A stretch of DNA of 64,000 nucleotides from Sanguibacter sp. HDW7 (GCF_011300875.1 NZ_CP049862.1:1364001-1428000); one strand, 5' to 3'; shown: positions 26,616 to 36,411, numbered from the stretch's first letter. Notes: generated from the sequence alone by a model not told the origin. Numbers and translations: made by a program.

Positions 26616-28078
26616 CCGAGGTCGTCGAGCCGCGCGTCCCGCTCGCGGACGCGCACGTCGTCGTCGCGGGCCTCGGCGTCACGGGGCGTGCGGTCGTCGC
26701 GGCGCTCGACGGGCGTGCCGGTCGCGTGACGACCGTCGACGCCTCGGCGCCCGACGCGGACGTCCGCGACGGCAGCCTCGTCGACCTCGCGGACGTCGAC
26801 CTCGTCGTGACCTCCCCGGGCTGGCGCCCCGACCACCCGCTGCTCGCCGGTGCGCTCGACGCAGGTGTGCCCGTGTGGAGCGAGGTCGAGCTCGCATGGC
26901 GCCTGCGCGTCGACCGCACGGGTGGTCGCGGCCCAGCGCCGTGGCTCGGCGTCACGGGCACGAACGGCAAGACGACGACGGTCGGCATGCTCACGTCGAT
27001 CCTCGCGGCCGCGGGGGAGCGCGTCGCCGAGGTCGGCAACGTCGGCACCCCCGTCGTCGAGGCCGCGCTCGACCCTGACGTCGACGTGCTCGCGGTCGAG
27101 CTCTCGAGCTTCCAGCTGCGCTTCACGCGCACGACGTCGCTCGAGGCGTCCGCGGTGCTCAACGTCGCCCCCGACCATCTCGACTGGCACGGCTCGTTCG
27201 AGCGCTACGCCGCCGACAAGGGCCGGATCTTCGCGCGGGCGCAGCGTGCCTGCGTGTACAACGCCGCGGACCGCGTGACGCGCGGGCTCGTCGAGGACGC
27301 CGACGTCGTCGAGGGCTGCCGCGCCGTCGGCTTCTCGCTCGGCGCGCCGGGACGTTCGGAGCTCGGCGTCGTCGACGACCTCCTCGTCGACCGCGCGTTC
27401 CACACCGCGGCCGACGACCCGGCGCGCCACGCCGCGGCCGATGAGCTCGCGACGCTCGGTGATCTCGCCCACCTCGGCGGTCCTGCGGGCGTCCCGCCGC
27501 ACGTCGTCGCGAACGCTCTCGCGGCCGCCGCCCTCGCCCGGGCGCACGGCGTCACCGCGGCGCAGGTCCGCGCGGGCCTGCGTGCGTTCGCCGGCGGCCA
27601 CCACCGCATCGAGACGGTCGCGACCGCGCGGGTCGCGGGCGGCACGGTCCGCTACGTCGACGACTCCAAGGCGACGAACGGCCACGCCGCGTCGGCGTCG
27701 CTCGCGTCGTTCGACGCAGGCACGGTCGTCTGGCTCGTCGGCGGTCTCGCCAAGGGTGCGACCTTCGACGATCTCGTCGTGCAGCGCGCGGACCGCGTGC
27801 GCGCGGCCGTCGTCCTGGGCGTCGACGCGACCGAGATCCTCGGCGCGCTCGAGCGACACGCGCCCCAGATCCCCGTCGTCCGCGTCGATCCGACCGACAC
27901 TGGGACGGTGATGGCGCGTGCGGTCGAGGCTGCGACGGGGCTCGCCCGTCCGGGCGACACCGTGCTCCTCGCTCCGGCGAGCGCGTCGATGGACCAGTTC
28001 CGCAGCTACGCGCAGCGTGGCGACGACTTCGCCGCGGCGGCGCGGGAGGTCGCGGGCAGGCCCGCGGAGGACGACTGA
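26612..28078 (+). CDS. murD: UDP-MurNAc-L-Ala:D-Glu ligase MurD
   Basis: The 488-residue ligase adds D-glutamate to UDP-MurNAc-L-alanine. Motifs: N-terminal UDP-binding [11 protein letters not shown] (about 18), ATP loop [15 protein letters not shown] (about 112), ELSSFQL (about 164), [11 protein letters not shown] (about 185), and [10 protein letters not shown] (about 350). GTG 26612 overlaps the mraY stop (GTGA). It ends 10 bp before ftsW. Confidence 0.96.
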
Positions 28079-28088
28079 GGGGGCAGGT

Positions 28089-29369
28089 ATGACGGCGAAC
28101 GAGACGGCGGGGCGCACCGACGCTGCGCCGACCCGGCGCAGATCGCTCCTCGGGTCCTGGGACACCCCGGTGACGAGCTACTACCTCGTCCTCGGCCTGA
28201 CGGTGCTGCTCGTGGTCTTCGGGCTCGCGATGGTGCTCTCGGCGTCGTCGGTGCGCTCGATCACCCGCGAGGGCAACGCCTACTCGATCTTCCTCGGGCA
28301 GGCCGTCTACGCGGTCCTCGGTGTCGTCGCCCTCACCGTGACGGCGAGCATGCGGCCCATCGTCTACAAGAAGCTTGCGTGGATCATCCTCGCCGCGTCG
28401 CTCGCGCTGCAGGCTCTGATCTTCGTGCCGTCGCTGTCCGTCTCCGCGCTCGGCAACACGAACTGGATCAAGATCCCGGGCACGACCTTCACGATCCAGC
28501 CCTCGGAGATCGTCAAGCTGGCGCTCGCCGTGTGGCTCGCCGCGGTCCTGGCGCGCAAGGGAGAGCTGCTGCGCCAGTGGTGGCACGTCATCGTGCCCGC
28601 CGTGCCCGTCGCTGCGGTGGCGATCCTCCTCGTGCTCTCTGGGCACGACCTCGGCACGGCGATCATCCTCATGCTCCTGGTCGCGGGCGCCCTCTGGGTC
28701 GCGGGCGTACCCATGCGGATGTTCGCGGTCGGCGGCGGTCTCATGGCAGCCGGCATCGCTGCGATGATCCTGCTCCAGACCAACAAGAACCGCCTCGGGC
28801 GCATCGATGCGTGGCTCGGCCGCGACTGCGGTGTGGGCGACGCCTGCTACCAGACTAAGCACGGCCTGTGGGCGCTCGGCACAGGGGGCTGGACGGGTGT
28901 CGGGCTCGGCGCGGGCCGCGAGAAGTGGCACTACCTGCCCGAGGCTCACAACGACTTCATCTTCGCGGTCGTCGGCGAGGAGCTCGGCCTCCAGGGGACG
29001 ATCCTCATGCTCCTGCTCTTCGGCGCGCTCGCGTGGGCGATGTCGCGGATCGTCGTGCGCCACCCCGACCCGTTCGTCAAGATCGCGACGGGTGCCATCA
29101 TGTGCTGGATCATCGGCCAGGCGCTCGTCAACATCGGCGTCGTCATCGGCGCCCTGCCCGTCATCGGCATCCCGCTGCCGCTCGTGTCCGCGGGTGGCTC
29201 GGCGCTCATCATGACGATGGCAGCGATGGGCGTCGTCCTCTCGTTCGCGCGCGACGAGCCCGGGGCGCGCGAGGCCTTCGCCGCGCGCGCGGGCGTCGTG
29301 CGCCGCTCGCTCGCCGTCGTCGGCGGGTCCGTCCGTCGTTCCCGGAAGGGGAGATCCACCCGTGCCTGA
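28089..29369 (+). CDS. ftsW: Septal peptidoglycan polymerase FtsW (SEDS family)
   Basis: The 426-residue membrane protein is a SEDS glycosyltransferase polymerising lipid II with FtsI. Around ten helices are visible. Signature segments: NTNWIKIPGTTFTIQPSEIVKLAL (in part, about 122-143), GHDLGTAIIL (about 186), the extracytoplasmic loop ending in GLGAGREKWHYLPEAHNDFIFAVVGEE (in part, about 275-300) and the PLVSAGGSALI motif. The catalytic Asp lies in the HND segment of loop 4. ATG 28089 follows GAGGGGGCAGG. It overlaps murG. Confidence 0.95.
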   Translation: MTANETAGRTDAAPTRRRSLLGSWDTPVTSYYLVLGLTVLLVVFGLAMVLSASSVRSITREGNAYSIFLGQAVYAVLGVVALTVTASMRPIVYKKLAWIILAASLALQALIFVPSLSVSALGNTNWIKIPGTTFTIQPSEIVKLALAVWLAAVLARKGELLRQWWHVIVPAVPVAAVAILLVLSGHDLGTAIILMLLVAGALWVAGVPMRMFAVGGGLMAAGIAAMILLQTNKNRLGRIDAWLGRDCGVGDACYQTKHGLWALGTGGWTGVGLGAGREKWHYLPEAHNDFIFAVVGEELGLQGTILMLLLFGALAWAMSRIVVRHPDPFVKIATGAIMCWIIGQALVNIGVVIGALPVIGIPLPLVSAGGSALIMTMAAMGVVLSFARDEPGAREAFAARAGVVRRSLAVVGGSVRRSRKGRSTRA

Positions 29370-30492
29370 GTCCGTCCTGCTCGCCGGAGGCGGAACCGCC
29401 GGCCACGTCAACCCGCTGCTCGCGGTCGCCGACGAGCTCCGTGCCCGCGACGCCGCGACGCGCATCACCGTGCTCGGCACGGCCGAGGGCCTCGAGGCCG
29501 ACCTCGTGCCCGCCCGCGGTCACAGGCTCGTCCACGTGCCGCGCGTCCCGCTGCCGCGTCGCCCGTCGGCGGAGCTCTTCTCCGTGCCGTCGCGCCTGCG
29601 TGCGGCGATCAAGGTCGCCGAGGACGCGATCGCGGAGACCGGGGCGCGCGTCGTCGTCGGCTTCGGCGGCTACGTGTCGACGCCCGCGTACGTCGCGGCG
29701 CGTCGTCGCGGCGTGCCTGTCGTCGTCCACGAGCAGAACGCGCGACCGGGCCTCGCCAACCGGCTCGGCGCCCGCAGGGCCGCGGCCGTCGCCGTGACGT
29801 TCCCGGGCACGCCGCTGCGCGGCGCACGCCTCACGGGGCTCCCGCTGCGCCACGAGATCGCGGACCTCGCGCTCGCTCGGCGCTCCGACGCAGCCGCAGC
29901 GCGCCGCGACGCGGCAGCGGCGCTCGGCCTCGATCCCGCGCGCACGATCCTCGTCGTCACGGGCGGGTCGCTCGGGGCGCAGAGCCTCAACGCGGCGGTG
30001 GCCGGCGCGGCCGCGGAGATCGCGGCGCTCGGACCAGGGCGGCCACAGGTCCTGCACCTCACGGGCCGCGGCAAGGACGCGGACGTGCGTGCCGCGGTCC
30101 GGGCCGCGGGCCTCGGCGACGACTACGTCGTCGCCGAGTACCTGCTCGAGATGGAGCGGGCGCTCGCCGTCGCGGACCTCGTCCTGTGCCGCGCGGGCGC
30201 GGGCACGGTCGCCGAGCTCACGGCGCTCGGCATCCCCGCCGCGTACGTGCCGCTGCCCATCGGCAACGGCGAGCAGCGGCTCAACGCACAGCCTGCCGTC
30301 GACGCGGGCGGAGGGCTCCTCGTCGAGGACCGACTCCTGTCCCCGGCATGGGTCGGCTCGACGCTCCTGCCGCTGCTCGGCGACCGTGGGCGCCGCGAGG
30401 AGATGGCGGCCGCAGCGATGCGCGTCGGCCGTCCCGAGGCGACCGCGGCGGTCGTCGACCTCGTTCTCGCCGCCGCCGGAGGTGCCCGATGA
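29362..30492 (+). CDS. murG: Lipid II synthase MurG
   Basis: The 376-residue GT-B glycosyltransferase transfers GlcNAc from UDP-GlcNAc to lipid I at the inner face of the membrane. Visible are LLAGGGTAGHVNPLLAVA (about 5-22), HEQNARPGLANRL (about 124), VTGGSLGAQSLN (about 194) and the C-terminal nucleotide site CRAGAGTVAELTALGIPA (about 274). GTG 29362 lies inside the end of ftsW (8-bp overlap), so coupling is expected. Confidence 0.96.
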   Translation: MPESVLLAGGGTAGHVNPLLAVADELRARDAATRITVLGTAEGLEADLVPARGHRLVHVPRVPLPRRPSAELFSVPSRLRAAIKVAEDAIAETGARVVVGFGGYVSTPAYVAARRRGVPVVVHEQNARPGLANRLGARRAAAVAVTFPGTPLRGARLTGLPLRHEIADLALARRSDAAAARRDAAAALGLDPARTILVVTGGSLGAQSLNAAVAGAAAEIAALGPGRPQVLHLTGRGKDADVRAAVRAAGLGDDYVVAEYLLEMERALAVADLVLCRAGAGTVAELTALGIPAAYVPLPIGNGEQRLNAQPAVDAGGGLLVEDRLLSPAWVGSTLLPLLGDRGRREEMAAAAMRVGRPEATAAVVDLVLAAAGGAR

Positions 30493-31910
30493 CCGCCGTC
30501 CCGCTCGCTCTCGCCGAGCTCGGTCGCACGCACCTCGTCGGCATCGGCGGCGCCGGGGTCTCCGTCGTCGCGCAGCTGCTCGCCGCGCGCGGCGTGCCCG
30601 TCCAGGGCTCCGACGCGCACGCCTCCGACGTCGTCGACGCGCTGCGCGCCGAGGGCCTCACCGTGTGGGTGGGGCACGACGCCGCGCACGTCGCGGACGC
30701 CGACACGCTCGTCGTCTCGACGGCCGTGCGGGAGACCAACCCGGAGCTCGCCGCCGCGCGCGAGCGCGGCCTGCGGGTGCTCCACCGCTCCGAGGCGCTC
30801 GCCCTGCTCATGGACGGCACGCGCGCGGTCGCGGTCGCGGGCGCGCACGGCAAGACGACGACGTCCGCGATGATCGCGGTCGTCCTCGGCGAGGCCGGCC
30901 GCGACCCGTCGTTCGCGATCGGCGGCTCGGTGCGCACGCACGCGGGCGCCGTCCCGGGCGGCCACCTCGGCGCGGGCGACGTGCTCGTCGCGGAGGCGGA
31001 CGAGTCCGACGGCTCGTTCCTCAACTACCGCCCCGAGATCGCGGTCGTCACGAACGTCGAGCCCGACCACCTCGACCACTACGGCACGCGCGAGGCTTTC
31101 GAGGCTGCGTTCGTCGAGTTCGCGGCACGCATCAGGCCGGAGGGCCTGCTCGTCGCGTGCGGTGACGACCCGGGTGCTGCCGCGCTCGTCCGCGCGCATC
31201 GCGCGACGGGCGGCACCGCCCTCACGTACGGCGGGCCGGGCTCGGACGTCGTCGTGCGCGACCACGTCGCCGACGGCGACGGCGGACGCTTCACGCTCGA
31301 CGTGCCTGCGGCGACGGGCCTCGTGCCCGCCGACCGCACGCTCGACGTCGTGCTCGAGGTCCCTGGCCTGCACAACGCGCTCGACGCGGCTGCGGCGCTC
31401 GTCACCGCGATGCGGCTCGGCGTCGACGCGGACACGGCTGTCGCGGGCGTCGGACGGTTCCTCGGCACGGGGCGCCGCTTCGAGGAGCGTGGCACGGCCG
31501 GCGGCGTGCGCGTCGTCGACGACTACGCGCACCACCCGACCGAGGTCGCGGCGCTCCTGCGTGCCGCACGTCCTGCCGCCGCGGGCGGGCGCGTGCTCGT
31601 CCTCTTCCAGCCTCACCTCTTCTCGCGCACGCGGACGTTCGCGCGCGAGTTCGCCGACGCGCTCGCGCTCGCCGACGAGGTCGTCGTCACGGACGTCTAC
31701 GCCGCGCGCGAGGACGACGACCCGACGGTGACGGGCGCGACGATCACGGACCTCATGGGTGGTCGCGGTCGGCACGTCGCGGGCCGCGTCGCTGCGGCGC
31801 ACGCGGTCGCGGCTCTCGCACGGCCGGGGGACCTCGTCCTCACCGTCGGTGCGGGCGACGTCACGCAGCTGGCGCCTGTGCTCCTCGAGAGTCTCGTCGC
31901 GCGCTCGTGA
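30489..31910 (+). CDS. murC: UDP-MurNAc:L-alanine ligase MurC
   Basis: The 473-residue ligase adds L-alanine, the first stem-peptide residue. Motifs: HLVGIGGAGVSVVAQLL (about 17-33), ATP loop AVAGAHGKTTTSAM (about 116), EADESDGSFL (about 172), NVEPDHLDHYG (about 190), and DDYAHHPTEV (about 345). ATG 30489 overlaps the murG stop (ATGA). The order murG-murC-ftsQ is the standard actinobacterial one; ddl is not here. Confidence 0.96.
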   Translation: MTAVPLALAELGRTHLVGIGGAGVSVVAQLLAARGVPVQGSDAHASDVVDALRAEGLTVWVGHDAAHVADADTLVVSTAVRETNPELAAARERGLRVLHRSEALALLMDGTRAVAVAGAHGKTTTSAMIAVVLGEAGRDPSFAIGGSVRTHAGAVPGGHLGAGDVLVAEADESDGSFLNYRPEIAVVTNVEPDHLDHYGTREAFEAAFVEFAARIRPEGLLVACGDDPGAAALVRAHRATGGTALTYGGPGSDVVVRDHVADGDGGRFTLDVPAATGLVPADRTLDVVLEVPGLHNALDAAAALVTAMRLGVDADTAVAGVGRFLGTGRRFEERGTAGGVRVVDDYAHHPTEVAALLRAARPAAAGGRVLVLFQPHLFSRTRTFAREFADALALADEVVVTDVYAAREDDDPTVTGATITDLMGGRGRHVAGRVAAAHAVAALARPGDLVLTVGAGDVTQLAPVLLESLVARS

Positions 31911-33037
31911 AGCCTCCTGCCCGTCCGCGTCCGACGCCGCCGCAGCGCCCCCCGGCGCCGCGTCCGGCGCGCCCCGAGGCACCAGGGAAGGACACCCGCG
32001 ACACCCGTGAGGGCGCCGATCCGTCGTCGCCGGTCGGTGCGCGTCCGGGCGCGTCGCGCGTCGCGCAGCAGCCGAGCGTCTCGCCGGCCGAGCCGCGCGC
32101 GGCCGCGACACGAGGCCGGCCGGTCCGGGAGCCGCGGACCGCGGGACACGCGCGGACGTCGGGCACGGGCGGTCACGGCTCGGCCTCAGCAGGCAGCAGC
32201 CGTACGTCACCGAGCGCGGCGTCGAGCGCGGCGTCGACCGCGCTCGCGTCGCCGCGCACGGGCGGGGTGCCGCTCGTCGCCGGGCCGCGCCGTCAGGTCG
32301 TCTCGACAGGGCTTGCTGCGCGGCTCGCGGAGCGGGACGCTCAGCGTCGTCGCAGGTGGTGGGTGCGTGGAGCGTGGGTCGCGCTGGGTCTCGCGGCGCT
32401 CGGCGCGCTCGTGTGGGGCGTCTTCTTCTCGCCGGTCTTCGCGCTCGACGCGGACGAGGTCGTCATCTCGGGGGAGGGGACGGTCATCGAGCCCGGCGAT
32501 GTCGCGGAGGTCGTCCGCGGTGTCGTCGACGTGCCGATCACGCGGCTCGACACGGTTGCGCTGCGCGGTCGGATCCTTGACGTCCCGGGCGTCCGGGACG
32601 TGCGTCTCACGCGTGACTGGCCCCGCGGGCTCAAGGTCGCGCTCGTCTCGCGCGAGCCGGTCGCGGCGGTGCCGCAGGGTTCGGGCGTCGTCCTGCTCGA
32701 CGACGAGGGCGTCCAGGTGGGTCGTGCGGACGCGGCGCCCGAGGGGCTGCCGACGATGACGTTCGACATCGCCGACGAGGGGCGCCGGACGCTCGAGTCG
32801 GCCCTCATCCTCCTCAACGCCCTGCCTGCGGACCTCGCGGCCGAGGTCGCGACGATCTCGGCCGAGAGCCCGGACGACGTGCGCATGACGCTGCGCGGGG
32901 GAGCGACGGTCCTGTGGGGCGGCAAGTCGGACGCCGCGCTCAAGGTGCGCGTGGTCGAGGTGCTCCGTACGGCGAAGAAGACGAAGGGCTCGAAGGTCTT
33001 CGACGTCTCTGCGCCCACGGCGCCGATCACGCGCTGA
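31907..33037 (+). CDS. ftsQ: Cell division protein FtsQ with long Pro/Arg-rich N-terminus
   Basis: The 376-residue bitopic protein has a 150-residue, disordered, Pro/Ala/Arg-rich cytoplasmic N-terminus (ending near [10 protein letters not shown]), one membrane helix (about 152-172), a POTRA domain starting [15 protein letters not shown] (about 178) and the FtsQ beta domain ([20 protein letters not shown], about 235-254). It scaffolds FtsL, FtsB and FtsWI. GTG 31907 overlaps the murC stop (GTGA). It is the last tightly overlapped gene; 184 bp with a promoter separate it from ftsZ. Confidence 0.9.
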   Translation: MKPPARPRPTPPQRPPAPRPARPEAPGKDTRDTREGADPSSPVGARPGASRVAQQPSVSPAEPRAAATRGRPVREPRTAGHARTSGTGGHGSASAGSSRTSPSAASSAASTALASPRTGGVPLVAGPRRQVVSTGLAARLAERDAQRRRRWWVRGAWVALGLAALGALVWGVFFSPVFALDADEVVISGEGTVIEPGDVAEVVRGVVDVPITRLDTVALRGRILDVPGVRDVRLTRDWPRGLKVALVSREPVAAVPQGSGVVLLDDEGVQVGRADAAPEGLPTMTFDIADEGRRTLESALILLNALPADLAAEVATISAESPDDVRMTLRGGATVLWGGKSDAALKVRVVEVLRTAKKTKGSKVFDVSAPTAPITR

Positions 33038-33169
33038 ACGGCGCGTCCGTGCGTACCGCAGGGGTTGGTGCGGTGGGCGTGGCGGACGACACGCGCGACA
33101 CGCGACGCCGAGGTGCTTGGTCCGCGCGCAGGTCCGACCTACCGTCGACCTAGCAGAAACTGACATAAC

Positions 33170-33190
33170 TATAACCCTCTACCTGAGGGT
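33170..33190 (+). promoter_or_regulatory. Candidate ftsZ promoter with overlapping palindrome
   Basis: TATAAC (33170-33175) lies in the only AT-rich patch of the region. It overlaps the inverted repeat ACCCTC-TACCT-GAGGGT (33174-33190) near the expected start site. This could be an operator or a 5' hairpin. The -35 is unclear. Confidence 0.5.
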
Positions 33191-33221
33191 GAAGGTTGTG
33201 ACCGACCGAGAGGCTCCTCCC

Positions 33222-34571
33222 GTGGCAACACCGCAGAACTACCTGGCAGTCATCAAGGTGGTGGGCATCGGTGGCGGTGGCGTCAACGCCGTCAACCGCA
33301 TGATCGAGGTCGAGCTCAAGGGCGTCGAGTTCATCGCGATCAACACCGACGCGCAGGCGCTCCTCATGTCGGACGCGGACGTCAAGCTCGACGTCGGTCG
33401 CGAGCTCACCCGGGGCCTCGGCGCAGGCGCCGACCCTGAGGTCGGCAAGAAGGCCGCCGAGGACCACGCGGAAGAGATCGAGGACGTCCTGCGCGGGGCC
33501 GACATGGTCTTCGTCACGGCGGGCGAGGGGGGCGGCACCGGCACGGGCGGCGCGCCCGTCGTCGCACGCATCGCCCGCTCGCTCGGCGCGCTCACGGTCG
33601 GCGTCGTCACGCGCCCCTTCTCGTTCGAGGGCCGCCGCCGTGCCAACCAGGCCGAGGCCGGCATCGAGGCGCTCCGCAACGAGGTCGACACCCTCATCGT
33701 CATCCCCAACGACCGCCTGCTGTCGATGGCGGACCGCTCGGTCTCCGCGCTCAGCGCGTTCCACCAGGCCGACCAGGTGCTCCTCTCGGGCGTCCAGGGC
33801 ATCACCGACCTCATCACGACGCCGGGCCTCATCAACCTCGACTTCGCCGACGTGAAGTCCGTCATGCAGGGCGCGGGCTCCGCGCTCATGGGCATCGGCT
33901 CCGCGCGCGGTGAGGACCGCGCCGTCCAGGCCGCCGAGCTCGCGATCTCCTCGCCGCTCCTCGAGGCCTCGATCGACGGCGCCCACGGCGTCCTCATCTC
34001 GATCCAGGGTGGCTCGGATCTCGGCCTCCAGGAGATCAACGAGGCCGCGCGCCTCGTCCACGAGGCCGCGCACCCCGAGGCCAACATCATCTTCGGTACG
34101 GTCATCGACGACGCCCTCGGCGACGAGGTGCGCGTCACCGTCATCGCCGCGGGCTTCGACGGCGGCGCCCCGCAGCCCCGCAAGGACGGCCGTGGCCTCG
34201 GCCAGGTCGAGCCGGCGGCGGGTCGCCCCGCAGCCGCGCCCGCAGCGCCCGCCGCACCCGTGCGCCGCGAGCCCTCGGCGCAGACGGGGGCCCACTCGCA
34301 GGTCCGCCCGATCCTCCCGATCGAGGACGACGCCGAGCGCCCGTCGTGGCAGCGAGCGGTCCAGCCGCAGGCCGTCCACCCGGTCGAGCCGCAGCCCGTC
34401 CGGCCCGCGTCGCCCTACGCGACGACGGGCCCTGGCGAGCAGGTCCCCGCGTTCCTCGGCGACGCCGACGGCCCGCAGGCGACCGGACAGCTCGAGGTGC
34501 CGCGCGTCTTCGACGAGGAGACGCCGCGTCGTCGCAACGACGACCTCGACATCCCTGACTTCCTCAAGTGA
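33222..34571 (+). CDS. ftsZ: Cell division GTPase FtsZ
   Basis: The 449-residue tubulin homologue forms the Z ring. It has the N-terminal [15 protein letters not shown] (about 11-25), the GTP-binding tubulin signature [11 protein letters not shown] (about 104-114), the T7 loop [11 protein letters not shown] (about 205-215), a Pro/Ala/Gln-rich linker (about 325-435) and the C-terminal peptide [10 protein letters not shown], which docks SepF and other partners. I choose GTG 33222 (giving [13 protein letters not shown]) with GAGAGG 8 nt upstream; GTG 33198 in frame is possible. pgeF starts 4 bp after the stop. Confidence 0.97.
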   Translation: MATPQNYLAVIKVVGIGGGGVNAVNRMIEVELKGVEFIAINTDAQALLMSDADVKLDVGRELTRGLGAGADPEVGKKAAEDHAEEIEDVLRGADMVFVTAGEGGGTGTGGAPVVARIARSLGALTVGVVTRPFSFEGRRRANQAEAGIEALRNEVDTLIVIPNDRLLSMADRSVSALSAFHQADQVLLSGVQGITDLITTPGLINLDFADVKSVMQGAGSALMGIGSARGEDRAVQAAELAISSPLLEASIDGAHGVLISIQGGSDLGLQEINEAARLVHEAAHPEANIIFGTVIDDALGDEVRVTVIAAGFDGGAPQPRKDGRGLGQVEPAAGRPAAAPAAPAAPVRREPSAQTGAHSQVRPILPIEDDAERPSWQRAVQPQAVHPVEPQPVRPASPYATTGPGEQVPAFLGDADGPQATGQLEVPRVFDEETPRRRNDDLDIPDFLK

Positions 34572-34575
34572 CGCG

Positions 34576-35370
34576 TTGAGCGACGCACCCCGCGGACCCC
34601 GGTTCACCGAGCTTGCGCTCGGTGCCGGGGTCCGCGGCGTCCTCACGGAGGCCGCGGGCGGAGTGTCGCCCGCGCCGTGGGCGGCTCCCGATGGCCCCGG
34701 GCTCGATCTCGGACTCAACGCCGGTGACGACGCGGACCGCGTGCGGGCCAACCGGGCGCTGCTCGCCGGCGCGCTCGGAGCTCCCGTCGTCTATGCGACG
34801 CAGGTCCACGGCGCGCACGTCCGCGAGGTCGACGACCCGGCCGCGGCCACGCTCGACTCCGTCGGGGAGGCGGACGGGCTCGTGACGACCGTCCCAGGTC
34901 TCGCGCTCGCCGTCCTCGTCGCCGATTGCGTCCCCGTCGTCCTCGCGGACCCGCGCGCCCGCGTCGTCGGCGTCGCGCACGCCGGCCGGCGCGGCGTCGA
35001 GCTCGACGTCGTCGGCGCCGTGCTCGACGTCATGCGGAGCCGTGGAGCCTCGCCCGCGGACGTGCGAGCCGTCGTCGGCCCGAGCGCGTGCGGTCGCTGC
35101 TACGAGGTGCCGGACGCGATGCGCGACGCGGTCGCGTCCCTCGCACCGGGTGCCTGGTCGACGACGTCGTGGGGGACACCAGCGCTCGACCTGCCCGCGG
35201 CGGTCGACGCCCGCCTGCGCGACCTCGGTGTCGGGCACGTCGTGCGCGACGGCAGGTGCACGATCGAGGACGCCTCGCTCTTCTCCCACCGTCGTGCGAC
35301 AGCGCCGGGCGGGGCCGGGACGACAGGGCGGCTCGCCGGAGTCGTCCATCTGCTCGACGCCCGTGGCTGA
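34576..35370 (+). CDS. pgeF: Purine nucleoside phosphorylase/laccase-domain protein PgeF (YlmD/YfiH)
   Basis: The 264-residue protein is of the multicopper-oxidase-like DUF152 family, now known to act on purine nucleosides and, in peptidoglycan editing, against wrongly built precursors. Zinc and catalytic residues are seen in TQVHGAHVREV (His), VADCVPVVLAD (Cys, about 116) and GVAHAGRRGV (His, about 134). No ATG or GTG is available between the ftsZ stop and the conserved region; TTG 34576 is the best start, without a clear ribosome binding site, so it is probably translated by coupling to ftsZ. The usual yggS gene after it is absent. Confidence 0.88.
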   Translation: MSDAPRGPRFTELALGAGVRGVLTEAAGGVSPAPWAAPDGPGLDLGLNAGDDADRVRANRALLAGALGAPVVYATQVHGAHVREVDDPAAATLDSVGEADGLVTTVPGLALAVLVADCVPVVLADPRARVVGVAHAGRRGVELDVVGAVLDVMRSRGASPADVRAVVGPSACGRCYEVPDAMRDAVASLAPGAWSTTSWGTPALDLPAAVDARLRDLGVGHVVRDGRCTIEDASLFSHRRATAPGGAGTTGRLAGVVHLLDARG

Positions 35371-35452
35371 GAGGCCGCAGGCCGGGCCCTGGCAGGTGAT
35401 CGCACCCGCGCCGTCGGGCGTGTCGCTGCAGGATCCGTCGACCGCCGACGGT

Positions 35453-35458
35453 TAGCGT
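35453..35458 (+). promoter_or_regulatory. Probable -10 element of sepF
   Basis: TAGCGT about 48 nt before ATG 35506, followed by the small inverted repeat CACCCTCATGGGTG. No strong -35. Confidence 0.4.
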
Positions 35459-35505
35459 GGATCCACCCTCATGGGTGCACTGGACGACGACGGAGGAGCA
35501 AGGCG

Positions 35506-35985
35506 ATGGCCGGAGCGCTGCGCAAGACGATGCTGTACCTGGGCCTCGCGGACGACCGCGGCGGCCAGGAGTACGCCGAGGAGTACCACGACGAGTATGT
35601 CGAGGAGTACCAGGACTTCGAGCCCGAGGTGGAGACCGTGAGCGAGACGCATGCACAGGTGACCCCCATCAGCCGCGGTGTCCAGGCGGTCGCCCCCGCC
35701 GCGGAGCTGCGTCGCATCACGACGGTCCACCCCCGCTCGTACAACGACGCGCGCCAGATCGGTGAGGCGTTCCGGTCGGGCACGCCCGTCATCATCAACC
35801 TCTCCGACATGGACGACTCCGACGCCAAGCGTCTTGTCGACTTCTCGGCAGGCCTGATCTTCGGTCTGCGTGGTTCGATCGAGCGCGTGACGAACAAGGT
35901 CTTCCTCCTGTCTCCCGAGAACGTCGAGATCGCCGGCGAGGACCGCGGCGAGACCGCGCGTGCCGGGATCTTCAACCAGAGCTGA
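35506..35985 (+). CDS. sepF: Cell division protein SepF
   Basis: The 159-residue protein anchors FtsZ to the membrane and aligns protofilaments. The N-terminal amphipathic helix [14 protein letters not shown] is the membrane anchor. A Tyr/Glu-rich linker ([20 protein letters not shown], about 22-41) follows, then the SepF core with [17 protein letters not shown] (about 76) and [17 protein letters not shown] (about 97), [13 protein letters not shown] (about 115). ATG 35506 follows ACGGAGGAG. It stands just after pgeF, without yggS. Confidence 0.95.
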   Translation: MAGALRKTMLYLGLADDRGGQEYAEEYHDEYVEEYQDFEPEVETVSETHAQVTPISRGVQAVAPAAELRRITTVHPRSYNDARQIGEAFRSGTPVIINLSDMDDSDAKRLVDFSAGLIFGLRGSIERVTNKVFLLSPENVEIAGEDRGETARAGIFNQS

Positions 35986-35997
35986 GCCATCGCCCCC

Positions 35998-36294
35998 GTG
36001 GAACTTGTCCTCTCGCTCCTGTCGTTCCTGCTCTGGCTCTACCTGCTCGTCCTCCTGGGTCGCATCGTCATCGACTGGGTCCAGGTGTTCGCACGGGACT
36101 GGCGTCCGCGCGGCTTCGTGCTCGTCTTGTGCGAGCTCGTCTTCACGCTCACGGATCCGCCGCTCAAGCTCCTGCGGCGTTTCATCCCGCCGCTGCGCCT
36201 GGGCCGCGTCCAGATCGACCTGTCGTTCATCGTGCTGTTCCTTGCGTGCTCGCTGCTCATGAACGTCCTCGCGATCGTCCAGCGCACGCTGTAA
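35998..36294 (+). CDS. yggT: YggT family membrane protein (YlmG)
   Basis: The 98-residue protein has two membrane segments (about 4-24 and 72-93) around a DPPLKLLRRFIPPLRLG loop, the hallmark of YggT/YlmG. The family is always linked to division genes and probably helps localise them or supports osmotic tolerance. GTG 35998 is 12 bp after the sepF stop. A terminator and the divIVA promoter follow. Confidence 0.9.
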   Translation: MELVLSLLSFLLWLYLLVLLGRIVIDWVQVFARDWRPRGFVLVLCELVFTLTDPPLKLLRRFIPPLRLGRVQIDLSFIVLFLACSLLMNVLAIVQRTL

Positions 36295-36307
36295 GCGACG
36301 TGACCGC

Positions 36308-36337
36308 GGTGGTCGATGACCACCGACCCCACTTTTT
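36308..36337 (+). terminator. Rho-independent-like terminator after yggT
   Basis: GGTGGTC-GAT-GACCACC (36308-36324) is followed after 8 nt by TTTTT (36333-36337), one of the few T-runs in the window. Confidence 0.6.
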
Positions 36338-36341
36338 CCGC

Positions 36342-36373
36342 TAGCGTGATCCTCGGCGCACCTGACGTCAGGT
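36342..36373 (+). promoter_or_regulatory. divIVA promoter -10 and downstream palindrome
   Basis: TAGCGT (36342-36347) is a good -10. The perfect 14-bp palindrome ACCTGACGTCAGGT (36360-36373) lies just downstream of the expected start site; a related half CTGACGGACCTGACG-like repeat overlaps it. It could be an operator. Confidence 0.5.
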
Positions 36374-36411
36374 CCGTCAGGATCCGCAACGACTGCAACA
36401 GAGGTGACCCG

